A stretch of DNA of 64,000 nt from an uncultured Lachnospiraceae bacterium (GCA_910585965.1 CAJUHH010000001.1:372001-436000); one strand, 5' to 3'; counted from the first letter of the stretch, positions 23,917 through 32,930 are shown. The notes: generated from the letters alone by a model not told the origin. Translations and numbers: made by a program.

Positions 23917-24165
23917 TTTTTCTTCAGGCAGCAAATTGATTTTTGCTGCCTGTTCTAATAAGAATTTATACCGTTTTAGGACGGAATTTACCTCATAGAT
24001 ATAGCAGTCGATCAAATCGGGGTCGGTTACGCTGTCAAATCCGGCGTAGGCATCTTCCAGGGCGCGCCGGGTTTTATCCAGGTCGGCTAGAATATGGTTT
24101 CTTTGCAGTTCTTTTTCGCTTACCGTCTGATGGTTGTAAATGGTCTGTCTAAAACATATTTTCAT
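23878..24165 (-). CDS. DUF2508 (YaaL-like) family protein
   Basis: 95-residue helical protein matching the DUF2508/YaaL family: 'DLDKTRRALEDAYAGFDSVTDPDLIDCYIYEVNSVLKRYKFLLEQA' contains the diagnostic 'ld.a..al..A...f..v.dp.lid..iye..a...rY..ll..a' pattern. Function unknown; in Firmicutes it usually lies beside bofA, as here (BofA gene is divergent at 24302). AGAGGTG ribosome site on the minus strand. Its 3' end overlaps the fliS 3' end. Confidence 0.88.
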   Translation of the reverse strand: MKICFRQTIYNHQTVSEKELQRNHILADLDKTRRALEDAYAGFDSVTDPDLIDCYIYEVNSVLKRYKFLLEQAAKINLLPEEKLNSESPINALIG

Positions 24166-24301
24166 ACATACACCTCTCTTCCGATCATCCAGAAATTTCC
24201 TCTTTTTCTAAGTATAGACGGGAAGGCTGTAAATATTCATGTAATATAAAAAAAGTACAGGTCATATATTGTAGTGGAGTAGGGGAAAACGGAGGATCGT
24301 T

Positions 24302-24574
24302 ATGGATAAATACATTGGCGGGATCATGATAGCGGGAGTCTGTATTTTTGTGCTTATGATAGGTGCATTCCGAAGAAAAACGGAGTGGATCATCAACTTT
24401 ATTTTCCGTTCGGTAATCGGAACGGTGGCGGTTTTCTTTTTTAACGGGTTCCTGGTTTCCCAGGGGCTTTCCATCGCGATCGGAATCAATCTGATTACCG
24501 TGTTGACATCGGGCATCCTGGGTTTTCCCGGTCTGCTTATGCTGTATGGCATAAATTTATATAAATTCTTATAA
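24302..24574 (+). CDS. bofA: BofA family pro-sigma-K processing inhibitor
   Basis: 90-residue membrane protein with about three hydrophobic segments. The C-terminal 'GINLITVLTSGILGFPGLLMLYGI' with 'N..T....g.lG.PGl..Ly' is the BofA signature. In Bacillus, BofA holds the SpoIVFB protease inactive until the forespore signal arrives. Supports a spore-forming Clostridia host, though a BofA homolog does not by itself prove sporulation. ACGGAGG precedes ATG. Confidence 0.9.
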   Translation: MDKYIGGIMIAGVCIFVLMIGAFRRKTEWIINFIFRSVIGTVAVFFFNGFLVSQGLSIAIGINLITVLTSGILGFPGLLMLYGINLYKFL

Positions 24575-24745
24575 GATGTTCACAAAGTTTTATTTGCCCG
24601 CAGAAAAGGATGGACAAGAAAAAATTTTCATTTTATAATTCATTTAACAGTTCAAAACGTTCAAGTGCCTGGCAGAGAAAATGCCGGGTAGTCACAGGAA
24701 CAGGATCGTTCCAATTTTCAAACAGATATACTTATAAAATATGCG

Positions 24746-25279
24746 ATGGAAAGGGTGATGTGTATTATTATTTTATTTCTTGTATTGGCAGTGGCGGCAA
24801 TTACGGATCTGCTGTTTGATAAAATTTATAACGAATGGATCTTGGGAGCAATGGCGGCAGGCTTATGTTATGCTGTCTGGCAAAATGGGGCAGAGGGGCT
24901 GGCAAGAGCGCTGCTATCGATGGTGATACCGTTCGCTTTGCTTTATCCGCTGTTTCTCATAGGAGGGCTGGGGGCTGGCGACGTAAAGCTCCTCTCCGTG
25001 GCGGGATGCTTCCTGACAGCTAAGGAAACAATCCTATGTCTTGGCCTGTCCTTTGCCCTAGGAGCCGTATTGTCTTTGGCGAAAATGATTGCGGAAAAAA
25101 ATTTTCTGGAAAGAATGAAATACCTTTTGTGGTATATAGCGGATGTTTTTACCAGCGGAGAATGGAAATTCTATGAGGAGGACCGAAATGACAGGCAAAG
25201 GAGAAAGAAAGGAAAAATACATTTTTCGATACCCGTGTTATTGGGCATGGTGGTATATAAGGGAGGGATATATTGGTAA
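24746..25279 (+). CDS. tadV: Prepilin peptidase, A24 family (TadV/CpaA-like)
   Basis: Membrane aspartyl protease that cleaves Flp prepilin leaders in Tad pilus systems. Catalytic aspartates sit in 'AAITDLLFDKIYN' (near residue 20) and in the 'GLGAGDVKL' GxGD motif (near 78). 177 residues with about four to five membrane segments. ATG 24746 used; ATG 24758 is an alternative start. The 170 bp before it holds no recognisable Flp prepilin gene. Overlaps the TadZ-like gene by 7 bp, so these are one operon. Confidence 0.88.
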   Translation: MERVMCIIILFLVLAVAAITDLLFDKIYNEWILGAMAAGLCYAVWQNGAEGLARALLSMVIPFALLYPLFLIGGLGAGDVKLLSVAGCFLTAKETILCLGLSFALGAVLSLAKMIAEKNFLERMKYLLWYIADVFTSGEWKFYEEDRNDRQRRKKGKIHFSIPVLLGMVVYKGGIYW

Positions 25280-26277
25280 AAAAGGTTTTGGCGCTTTGTG
25301 ACAAAGAAGAAAATTATCTTCGGCATATGGCGGATTATTTGGAAAAAAAGAATATGCAGCCTTTTATGATACGGGCATTTACAGACGCGAGCCAGTTGAA
25401 AAAATTTACAGAAAAATACAGTGCGGAAATATTGCTGATTGCGGAAAATGCCTATAAAGATGAAATAAAGGATTGGCCTGTCAAACATATTTTGATCCTG
25501 AACGAAAGCGGAAACCAGGCCGGGAGAGATATAGAAAACATTAACAAATACCAGTCGTCCGAAAATGTATTTCGGATCATTATGAATCATCTGGGGGAAA
25601 ATGGGCTTTCCGGCAGATTGGCTACTGGAAACAGGATGAAAATTATCGGTAATTATACGCCGATAGGAAGGTGTATGCAGACGACTTTCGCGCTTAGCAT
25701 GGGACAGATCTTGGCAAAAAAACATAAGACGTTATACTTGAATTTTGAAAGTTATTCGGGTTTTGGACATTTGCTGAACAGAGAATTTGCGGCAGATATT
25801 ACGGATGTCTTGTATTACTTTAACTGTGAAAGGGAAAAACTGCCCTATCGGCTGGAAGGGATGATACAGACGATAAACGGCCTGGACTATATTCCCCCTG
25901 TGGTGTCCTATAAAGATTTGGAGGAGACGGAAGGAAAGGAATGGATCGAGTTGTTCCGGGAGATCGAAAGGACATCGGAGTACGAATACTTGATTTTGGA
26001 TTTGTCGGATCAGCTTAAGGGATTGTTCGATGTGCTGCGGGAGTGTTTTCGGGTATTTACGATCATAAAGGAAGATGGGTTTGCAGAGGCGAAGGTGCGG
26101 CAATATGAAGAAGTAATGAAGATGATGGATTATGGGGATATCGCTGCGAAAACAAAGAAATGGGCTTTGCCTGAATTCCGCAGGCTTCCGCCGGGGCTGG
26201 AACAGCTGACCCATGGTGAAATGGCAGTTTATGTAAGGGAAGTTATTGAGAAAGATATTTATGCATATGAAGGATAA
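25273..26277 (+). CDS. tadZ: TadZ/CpaE-like pilus assembly protein with degenerate P-loop
   Basis: 334 residues. The N-terminal ~110 residues look like a receiver-type domain (VLALCDKEENYLRHMADYLEKK). The C-terminal half resembles the MinD/ParA fold of TadZ/CpaE, which places the pilus machine in the cell. The expected Walker A GKGGxGKT is replaced by 'NYTPIGRCMQTTFALSMG', lacking the signature lysines, so ATP hydrolysis is doubtful. TTG 25273 follows GGGAGGGA. Ends inside the start of tadA, overlapping by 17 bp. Confidence 0.75.
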   Translation: MVKKVLALCDKEENYLRHMADYLEKKNMQPFMIRAFTDASQLKKFTEKYSAEILLIAENAYKDEIKDWPVKHILILNESGNQAGRDIENINKYQSSENVFRIIMNHLGENGLSGRLATGNRMKIIGNYTPIGRCMQTTFALSMGQILAKKHKTLYLNFESYSGFGHLLNREFAADITDVLYYFNCEREKLPYRLEGMIQTINGLDYIPPVVSYKDLEETEGKEWIELFREIERTSEYEYLILDLSDQLKGLFDVLRECFRVFTIIKEDGFAEAKVRQYEEVMKMMDYGDIAAKTKKWALPEFRRLPPGLEQLTHGEMAVYVREVIEKDIYAYEG

Positions 26278-27145
26278 AAATAAAAAAGAAGAACTTCAGG
26301 CAATGATTTTTGACAGGCTGGATTTCTCAAGAGAGATGCCGGACGAAGAAATAAAGGATATTATTGACGAATTAATCATCGCCCAAAGCAAGGAATCCTA
26401 TATAAAGTTAAAAGAAAGAGAAAGATTAAGACAGGAACTTTTTTATTCCATACGAAAGCTGGATGTTTTACAAGAGCTGATCGATGATGCCGATATAACG
26501 GAAATCATGGTCAACGGAACGGATGATATTTTTATCGAAAAAGCCGGGCAGATCATGAACTATGGGATGGGATTCGAGTCGAAGGAGAAGCTGGAAGATG
26601 TGATACAGCGCATCGTGGCAGGATGCAACCGTGTAGTAAACGAAGCGTCCCCTATTGTGGATGCCAGGCTGGAAAATGGCTCCCGCGTGAATGTCGTTCT
26701 TGGCCCTGTGGCTTTAAATGGCCCCATATTGACGATACGTCGGTTTCCAGAGAATCCGATAGGAATGGAGGAATTAAGGAAACTTGGCAGTATTACGGAG
26801 GAGGCAGAGCTGTTTTTATCCAAGCTGGTAAAGGCAAAATATAATATCTTTATAAGCGGCGGTACGGGATCTGGAAAAACTACTTTTCTAAATGCGCTTT
26901 CTGCATACATTCCCAGAGAGGAAAGAATTATAACAATTGAAGATAACGCGGAGCTTCAAATCAGGAATATTCCTAATTTAGTCCGTATGGAGACAAGAAA
27001 TGCCAATGTGGAAGGATGCCGTCCGATTAATATCCGTGACTTGATCAGGACAAGCCTGCGGATGCGGCCGGACAGGATTATCGTAGGCGAAGTGAGAGGA
27101 GGCGAAGCAATCGATATGATGCAGTGTCTGAATACGGGGCATTGA
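26261..27145 (+). pseudogene. tadA: Truncated TadA/CpaF secretion ATPase
   Basis: N-terminal ~294 residues of the Tad pilus secretion ATPase (type II/IV secretion superfamily). Walker A 'GGTGSGKTTFLNAL' near residue 203, Asp box 'ITIEDNAELQI', and Walker B 'RIIVGEVRGGEAIDMM' near 277 are intact. The frame then stops at 'QCLNTGH*', where normal proteins continue 'NTGH(D/E)GSLSTGHAN' for another 100 or more residues with the His box and C-terminal domain. Downstream bases do not encode that sequence in any frame. ATG 26261 or 26267 is the start. The break marks the left end of the inserted DNA. Confidence 0.9.
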
Positions 27146-27514
27146 TGATGAACAACCTCTCGACATAACGAAAATTTCTATTTTTCCAATGTTTGAGTTC
27201 ATTTATTCCGCAGAGAATGAAAAATGCTCAAATAGATCAGAAAGCTGGTATATGAATCAAAAAAGGATGGATGTTTTTGTTAAAGTTTTATTAATTGTAT
27301 CATGAAGAAAAATGAACTTTACTATATTAAATAATATATTTATTATTTACAAATATTGTCAAAATAAGTTATAATTTTAATAAAGTTATAGATAAAAATA
27401 TAAACAAATCTATAATTGCGATAAATTATAGTTATAATAGCTCATATTTCTTTCCTTTTTGATATTTTTTTTGGTACATTAACTGGTAAAATATTTTTAG
27501 GAAGGAGGTATGAT
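27146..27514. other. AT-rich left-end region of the insertion; promoter/operator DNA
   Basis: No coding frame. Contains runs of TATAAT-like sequence and an inverted repeat TATAATT..AATTATA (27411-27431 region) upstream of the ImmA/IrrE gene, which could be an operator. No clear terminal repeat was identified. Confidence 0.4.
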
Positions 27515-28162
27515 ATGTATTTTTGTAATCAAACTTTGAATAATTATTTGGTAAGAACTAAAGAAGAGGATGGTATTATGTGTACAAGTTTAAGAAAAAT
27601 TATCGGGAAATCGCCTGAAGAAATATTATCAATAACTGGGCAAACGACAAGTATACCAGTAGATATTAGTGCGATACTGCATAAATTAGAGATTTCAGAA
27701 ATTGAAATGGACTTTACAGAAATGGAGCAGGCACTATTTTCACAATATGAGAACACAGATAGCATTTCAGGAATGGTATTATTTTCAGAAGATAATATAG
27801 GAATTTTTTATAATAAAAAAGATGGAATAAATAGGCAACGATTTACAATTGCACATGAATTAGCGCATTGCTGTTTAAATGGGAATGAATTAGAAGATAA
27901 TTATATCGAATTTCGACAAAAGATAATTTCAGATGATAAAAGAGAAGTGGCAGCCAATACATTTGCAGGTAGATTGCTTATTCCCGAGCAATCATTAAAA
28001 AAAGTTTATGAGCAATTGACAATACCAGTAGTAGATTCTTTGGCAAAAATATTTCTGGTTTCAAGATCAGTGATGAAAGAACGATTAAAAATGTTAAATA
28101 TGGATTATTTTGATACAGAATTAAATAGAATGATTATATTTGGGGAAGATTGGTATGCCTAA
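27515..28162 (+). CDS. ImmA/IrrE family metallo-endopeptidase
   Basis: 215-residue zinc peptidase. The active-site motif 'FTIAHELAHCCLN' (HExxH) is near residue 113, followed by 'EVAANTFAGRLLIPEQSL', where the third ligand Glu and 'A..FA..LLmP' of the family occur. Such enzymes often cut an XRE-type repressor (ImmR/DdrO) on mobile elements; no N-terminal HTH is present here. AAGGAGG precedes ATG 27515. Overlaps the downstream membrane-protein gene by 8 bp (ATGCCTAA), so the two form one unit. The AT-rich codon use differs from the backbone. Confidence 0.9.
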   Translation: MYFCNQTLNNYLVRTKEEDGIMCTSLRKIIGKSPEEILSITGQTTSIPVDISAILHKLEISEIEMDFTEMEQALFSQYENTDSISGMVLFSEDNIGIFYNKKDGINRQRFTIAHELAHCCLNGNELEDNYIEFRQKIISDDKREVAANTFAGRLLIPEQSLKKVYEQLTIPVVDSLAKIFLVSRSVMKERLKMLNMDYFDTELNRMIIFGEDWYA

Positions 28163-28727
28163 TATTGAAGATAATAATGAAAAAGTTAAACATATTACAG
28201 AAACTTATAAACAAAAGATAGGTAAAATTGATAATGGTATAGGAATAACCAGTTATAGTAGTCAAGAATTGGAACGAATTATAAGATCAGAAAATGAAAA
28301 AATAATAAAAGCAATAAAATTAAATGGTTATTTGGGAATAGAATCTAATAATTTTGAAGATGTTCAAATTGAATATCATAAAAGTGAAATATCCAATAAT
28401 AAACGAATTAATATTCTGACGATTGCTATTATGAGTTTTGGAATGATTCTTTTTGCAATAGGGATAATAGGGAGATTATTAGGATTGGCGCAAGATGGAT
28501 TTATTACAATAATTGGTGGTGCGATATCAGAAATAGTTGGAGTGTTAATTAAAGCTTTACAAACTGCTTCGGATAAGAGTAAACATAAATATTTTGAGGC
28601 ATTAATCGAACAAAAACGTAGAGATAATATTATTAATCTTGTAAAAGGCATGAATGAAGGAAAAGACAAAAATAAAATGATTGAAAAAGTTATTGAAGGA
28701 TATTTCAATAGTTTATTAAAGAAATAA
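28155..28727 (+). CDS. Two-TM membrane protein, possibly TRADD-N-associated type
   Basis: 190 residues: a soluble N-terminal half (1-80), two adjacent hydrophobic helices near residues 86-132 (ILTIAIMSFGMILFAIGIIG; FITIIGGAISEIVGVLI) and a basic helical tail. The second helix with 'GG.ISE..G.L......' followed by an amphipathic helix resembles the TRADD-N-associated membrane domain seen in bacterial conflict effectors; this is my pattern recognition, not a search. ATG 28155 overlaps the end of the ImmA/IrrE gene. The pairing suggests a peptidase-triggered membrane effector or an exclusion function (inference). Confidence 0.65.
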   Translation: MPNIEDNNEKVKHITETYKQKIGKIDNGIGITSYSSQELERIIRSENEKIIKAIKLNGYLGIESNNFEDVQIEYHKSEISNNKRINILTIAIMSFGMILFAIGIIGRLLGLAQDGFITIIGGAISEIVGVLIKALQTASDKSKHKYFEALIEQKRRDNIINLVKGMNEGKDKNKMIEKVIEGYFNSLLKK

Positions 28728-28743
28728 AATAAAATTGTTATTA

Positions 28744-29163
28744 TTAGTTTAATTTTATTTCTATATTTATATCTAATATAGTTTGTAGTACATAATTTGA
28801 CATATGTATAAAAGGAGTATTAAAATCTTCTTCATTAAATAATAAAGAGACAGCAAAAAGATTTGCTTGATATTCATGGTTTAAATTCTTATCTTTGTAA
28901 TTACTTTTAGCAGGATGATCAAGTATCGCATGTCCAAGTTCATGCGCACAGAGAATATTTCTCGATTTATCATTGTAACGAGAATTAATAAGTATTGCTT
29001 TTTTGCCGTTGTTATAACGATATGTATTGGCTATTAAAAATTTTAGATCTGAATCCAAAAAGGCAACATTATATGATAATATTTTAGCTATTTCAATAAC
29101 ATTTTGATAAGGAAATACCTTCTTTAAAATTTTTGCATATAATATAATGGATTCATTTTTCAT
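28744..29163 (-). CDS. Second ImmA/IrrE-like metallopeptidase
   Basis: 139 residues, shorter than usual. Contains 'NILCAHELGHAILDH' (HExxH plus the extended 'ELGHAILH' pattern) near residue 80 and 'HEYQANLFAVSLLF', matching the family third-ligand segment 'E..An.FA..LL'. Start ATG 29163 is set by AAGGGAG upstream. Convergent to the 27.5-28.7 kb pair with only 16 bp between stops. N-terminal region lacks an HTH. Either an independent regulator or part of the same small module. Confidence 0.85.
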   Translation of the reverse strand: MKNESIILYAKILKKVFPYQNVIEIAKILSYNVAFLDSDLKFLIANTYRYNNGKKAILINSRYNDKSRNILCAHELGHAILDHPAKSNYKDKNLNHEYQANLFAVSLLFNEEDFNTPFIHMSNYVLQTILDINIEIKLN

Positions 29164-29656
29164 AGTATCATACTCCCTTCTAATCATGATACTTTCTTTT
29201 AATTATAATGTTTTCTTCTAATTTATAATATAATATACAAGAACTTGTGTCAATATGTAAAAAAAAAACAATATATAGATTAAAATCATGTTGATAGTTC
29301 TATATGGTTAGAAAAAGAAATAATTTCTTATCTGATTTATAAACTGTTAAGGTGAATGAAATATCTTGCCTTATAGGGGAAACATATCCCTGCAGATTAT
29401 ATTCTAATGTATGCAGGATAGAACTATTTGTAATTTTCCTTTCATTAAAAATTTGTTTAAAAAAGCAGTCTTGTTTTAAGGCTGCTTTTTTGCATGCTTC
29501 AAAGTTATGGATAAACAATTAAGGATTTCTGATGCGTAAGTAGTTAATATAGAACAGAGAATACGAATTGTTATAAATTTTTCTTTCTCGTATAAAATTA
29601 AAGGTAAAAGATATAGGAAACTATAAAATAGTTCATAGTAAAAGAAAGGATATAGA
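29164..29656. other. Intergenic region with bidirectional terminator
   Basis: AT-rich DNA without a credible gene. Contains at 29459-29491 a hairpin AAAAAGCAGTC / GGCTGCTTTTTT with A-run and T-run, usable on both strands; a very similar hairpin occurs at 46891-46921. Confidence 0.6.
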
Positions 29657-30091
29657 ATGGGAAAAAAATTTCAAGAAGGTACAATTATAAAAGGAAAAGA
29701 TTTAAAAAACTACATATTATGCCAGATTCTTCCAGAGGATATGGAAATAGATGGATACTGTTATAGGATGGGCATGAATGAGGAGATAAGATCTTTGGTA
29801 ACAAAAGGGTATTGCCAAACGAGGCTTTATTGTCATTTTATAGAGGATATTGAAAAATACCTTGATTTTTGTACAAACTTGGCAGTAGTTTGTATTCCTG
29901 ATGATGAGGATGTTTATGTGGATGATGACAAATTTTATACATGCAGACTTGTCATCAAAAGAATAATGCCATTTTGTAAAGCTAAAACATGGAAGTATTT
30001 GTATGAAAATGGGGTGGATGTAGTGGCTGTGCTGATGAAGGAATACGGGCATGCAGAAATAGTGAAATATCTAAAAGGAAGCAGGAAATAA
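29657..30091 (+). CDS. Hypothetical protein (144 aa)
   Basis: Family not recognised. Soluble, mixed alpha/beta, with a Cys/Tyr-rich middle (YCYRMG, YCQTRLYCHF) and a C-terminal 'TWKYLYENGVDVVAVLMKEYGHAEIVKYL', which has the look of a single ankyrin-type helix pair. AAAGAAAGG precedes the ATG. Followed by a bidirectional terminator (30206-30234) shared with the convergent gene. Coding is supported by ribosome site, length and codon use. Confidence 0.65.
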   Translation: MGKKFQEGTIIKGKDLKNYILCQILPEDMEIDGYCYRMGMNEEIRSLVTKGYCQTRLYCHFIEDIEKYLDFCTNLAVVCIPDDEDVYVDDDKFYTCRLVIKRIMPFCKAKTWKYLYENGVDVVAVLMKEYGHAEIVKYLKGSRK

Positions 30092-30205
30092 ATTTCCTAT
30101 GAATCAAGAGAAGATATGCAGGTCTTGATGTCTTTGGAAATTGGATGGGGTGAAGATGCTAAAGAGATATAAGTACCTTCGACAAGGCTAAATATAGAAA
30201 CTAAC

Positions 30206-30234
30206 AAAAAGGCTCCATTTCTTGGAGCCTTTTT
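30206..30234. terminator. Bidirectional terminator between convergent genes
   Basis: AAAAAGGCTCC / GGAGCCTTTTT with loop ATTTCTT (A- and T-runs on both sides). Confidence 0.85.
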
Positions 30235-30257
30235 CGATTCCGCTTATCAGGTTTGCC

Positions 30258-31382
30258 TTATAGGTTGTATTTTTCCCGCAGCGGGTAATAGAAATAATCC
30301 ACTTGGATGTCCTCCCAATGCTGTCTTGGAATGCCCATGTTAAGGAAAAAACTTTCCCGTTTGGTAAAGCCTGATGCTTCCTGCTTTGAGTAGTCAAACC
30401 CGTGTTCTTTTTCTTTATAACATAAATGGCTCATATTGTCGGCATCAGACATATAGACTTGGAGGGTAATCTTTGGATAGAACCCCAGATACCTTTCAAG
30501 CATAAGATAGATGAAGATAATGTTCTCGTAGATTTTCTTTAAATACATATTGTTGCATTTGTCAAATGTGCCGATAATGATATGTCTGTCAACAGGTATG
30601 CCGATAAAGAAAAATCCAGCCGCTGCCATATTGAAAAGGGAATAGTAGTTCTTCCTATACTCTTTAAGGGAGGAAGTAAGGTCTTTTTCCCTTTCCAGTT
30701 TGTTTTTGATACCAAGATAACCAGAATAATCATCATCTATCCTATATCCAAGAAAATTGCGCTGGTGGCAGTATAGGTCTGCAGTGACTTTATAATAGTC
30801 ATCCATAAAATCAGATCTGCGTGGACAGCCAGACTGGAGCAACTCTTTATCTTTGATCGGAAATTTCTCATAAAGGTTCCCGTATAATTGGTAGACGGAC
30901 ATTTGGTTTTCTGTTGTAAAAATAGAAATGCAGTAATCCGTCAGAAAGCCCAGCAAATTTTCTAATGTCAACTCTATGCCAAGCTGTTCCATAAAAGGAA
31001 CTGCCTGTCGGATAAGGAATTCCGTCCGATAGATGTTGTTCCAGATCTTCCTGTTGTTTAGCTTGACGGAGCAGGAATCCCTGGTGCTGCATTCATGGTA
31101 TATGGCAAGCGGGAACTTGGTCATGACATAAATGCATGTTCTTGTGCTTGTGGCTTGTTTCTTGATCAGAAGGCCATAAGAGAGCAGATCCAATGTCATG
31201 TCATTTGCCCTATGCTCGTTTATGCCATAGAAGATCCTGAGCAGCGCGGACATCTGCTTTTTCAGCATAAATCCGTTGCCAAGATAAAAGAGTATATTCA
31301 AAAGAGGGATATTCCTTTGGAAGCATTCTTCTTTTGCCTGTCTGCTTTTGGTTCTGGCAGAAATATTTTCGTTCCTGTACAT
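30258..31382 (-). CDS. Hypothetical accessory protein with N-terminal wHTH-like region (374 aa)
   Basis: Not assigned to a named family. Residues ~20-90 read as a winged-helix (LNILFYLGNGFMLKKQMSALL...MTLDLLSYGLLIKKQAT..CIYVMTKF): helix, helix, wing with basic end. The rest is helical and aromatic-rich without motifs I know. The layout (N-terminal wHTH, long C-terminal domain) recalls the 202-aa protein at 37623-38228 and replication-relaxation type proteins of mobile elements. It is the last gene of the leftward accessory cluster; a hairpin (GCAAGCTT/AAGCTTGC) lies in its upstream region near 31416-31437. Confidence 0.6.
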   Translation of the reverse strand: MYRNENISARTKSRQAKEECFQRNIPLLNILFYLGNGFMLKKQMSALLRIFYGINEHRANDMTLDLLSYGLLIKKQATSTRTCIYVMTKFPLAIYHECSTRDSCSVKLNNRKIWNNIYRTEFLIRQAVPFMEQLGIELTLENLLGFLTDYCISIFTTENQMSVYQLYGNLYEKFPIKDKELLQSGCPRRSDFMDDYYKVTADLYCHQRNFLGYRIDDDYSGYLGIKNKLEREKDLTSSLKEYRKNYYSLFNMAAAGFFFIGIPVDRHIIIGTFDKCNNMYLKKIYENIIFIYLMLERYLGFYPKITLQVYMSDADNMSHLCYKEKEHGFDYSKQEASGFTKRESFFLNMGIPRQHWEDIQVDYFYYPLREKYNL

Positions 31383-31534
31383 ATGTGTAATTCACACTCC
31401 TTTTTATCTTTCTGCAAGCTTGTAAAGAAGCTTGCTTTACAATCATAGATAAAAAGAGAGGAAAGATAAGAGAGAGGGCAGATAGGGCTTTAGGGAAAGG
31501 GGCACTATGCAGGATTGGAATGCATAAAGAAAGT

Positions 31535-31559
31535 AAAAAAGCCCCTCCAAAGAGGGGCT
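31535..31559 (-). terminator. Terminator of the Rpn nuclease gene
   Basis: On the minus strand AGCCCCTC/GAGGGGC stem followed by a T-run, 18 bp after the rpn stop codon. Confidence 0.85.
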
Positions 31560-31577
31560 GGGGATAATGGATGCCAT

Positions 31578-32549
31578 TTATATCGTCTGCTTTGAAAACA
31601 TTTCAAAATATTCCTGTGCTTTTTGCAAGGGAACATTCAGCTTATGCTGCAGCCTTTCCAAAATGTCATGTTCGGAAAGCCCAAAGTCAAATCCTGCTTC
31701 AATAATTCCTTTTGCTTCACCTTTTATTTCGCCTTCTTTTGTAAATTCATCAAACAAAGTACACATAGTAACATCTCCCTTCTTGGATAATGCATTGTAA
31801 TCAATTTTACGGTTTGCCGCGCCTGCTACTGTCATAACAACAGTTTTGTCAACATCATGCTCCATAGCATATTCTGTGACTTTTTTCCTTGCTTCATTCG
31901 TTGTAATATCTTTGCTGAGGACTATTTTCAGCATATCAAAAAAGGCAATATTATTTACATTATGGAATATCAGGTCATTTTGTCTTGCTTCTACGAGAAG
32001 CATTTTGTAATCATTGACAAACGGCTTCATTCTGTCTGGGATATTTAGCATCGCGTGCAGGGTGGTGGCTCCGTCCCATGGATTATCCCCGTAATAGATA
32101 ACAACAGTAATGACGGGAGTAAATTTGTCCGTCTTTTTCATTCTTGACAGATATTCATCTTCTTTGAGCCCGTTTGCTGTTCGGTAGCTTTTTGCATTGC
32201 TGTCATATTGTTTTTTGTATGTGCCATAATCATAACCCATGACGCGCATCGGCATAGCATAGTGTATATGCTCCTGTGACTCTATTCCAAGCATAACTAA
32301 TTCCACGCCGTATGCTGTGGATTTTTTGCATATTTTTATGTTGTCCCTGGCTGCCTTGATACTTTCGGAATAGTCCCTGTGTTCTAGTAAAGAGGATTCT
32401 TCCGTATCCATATCTTTCAGTTCATCAGGGAGGATTACCTGTTCCCCGTCAAACAGGGCTGCATTAAAGAAGTCGGCAAACTGCCCGTTATGGCTCCAAT
32501 AATTCTTTAAAACGGTATCTGGCTTTAAATCCTGTGTTTTCCTTGCCAT
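31578..32549 (-). CDS. Rpn family recombination-promoting nuclease / putative transposase
   Basis: 323 residues of the PD-(D/E)XK 'Transposase_31' (Rpn) family; E. coli RpnA is a Ca-stimulated DNA endonuclease that promotes RecA-independent recombination. Visible features: 'DLKPDTVLKNYWSHNGQFADFFNAALF' at the N-terminus, 'AYGVELVMLGIESQEHIHYAMPMRVMGYDY' around residues 80-110 (nuclease E and QxH region), 'FTPVITVVIYYGDNPWDGA', and the C-terminal 'EGEIKGEAKGI' repeat typical of the family. Part of the leftward cluster on the element. Such genes expand by recombination and are common beside mobile DNA. Confidence 0.88.
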   Translation of the reverse strand: MARKTQDLKPDTVLKNYWSHNGQFADFFNAALFDGEQVILPDELKDMDTEESSLLEHRDYSESIKAARDNIKICKKSTAYGVELVMLGIESQEHIHYAMPMRVMGYDYGTYKKQYDSNAKSYRTANGLKEDEYLSRMKKTDKFTPVITVVIYYGDNPWDGATTLHAMLNIPDRMKPFVNDYKMLLVEARQNDLIFHNVNNIAFFDMLKIVLSKDITTNEARKKVTEYAMEHDVDKTVVMTVAGAANRKIDYNALSKKGDVTMCTLFDEFTKEGEIKGEAKGIIEAGFDFGLSEHDILERLQHKLNVPLQKAQEYFEMFSKQTI

Positions 32550-32657
32550 TTTGAAGTGCCTTTCTTTTGTGTAATTGTAGTATACTATTAAACTATAGTG
32601 GTTTCAAACAAGCTTAAGTTGTAAGAAATAAGCTTATATACTTAAAATCGGCTATTT

Positions 32658-32930
32658 TTACTGTCCTGTATAATAGAATTCTTCAAAAATTTTTTCGCAT
32701 TCCTCAATGGTCTGCAGATTATAATGCCCATAGTGGAGGCCTTGGCTGGATTCATTCCATGCCGTCCATACGGCAAAGGTTCCGTCCGATTTTTTAGCCG
32801 ATACCATCCAAAGGTAGCCATCTTTAGGATGGAAGGATTTTGGCCTGATTTCCAGTACGGTGTAATCAGGCAGGTATTTTTTAAAATAAAGCTCTATATG
32901 TTCTCTGATTTTTGATATATCCTTGCTCAT
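32658..32930 (-). CDS. Small hypothetical protein (90 aa)
   Basis: Family not recognised. A 90-residue soluble protein with an N-terminal helix (SKDISKIREHIELYFKKYLP) and a central beta region ending in aromatic-rich 'WTAWNESSQGLHYGHYN'. It overlaps the J-domain gene by 4 bp (ATGA), so it is translated from the same message; a role connected with that protein is inferred. Confidence 0.7.
   Translation of the reverse strand: MSKDISKIREHIELYFKKYLPDYTVLEIRPKSFHPKDGYLWMVSAKKSDGTFAVWTAWNESSQGLHYGHYNLQTIEECEKIFEEFYYTGQ

Noticed and set aside
24610..24819. Frame before the prepilin peptidase, tested as a Flp prepilin
   Set aside because: Lacks a prepilin cleavage site and hydrophobic helix; overlaps the real gene in another frame.
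29300..29518. Minus-strand frame of 72 codons
   Set aside because: Starts at TTG without ribosome site and runs through a terminator hairpin; not protein-like.
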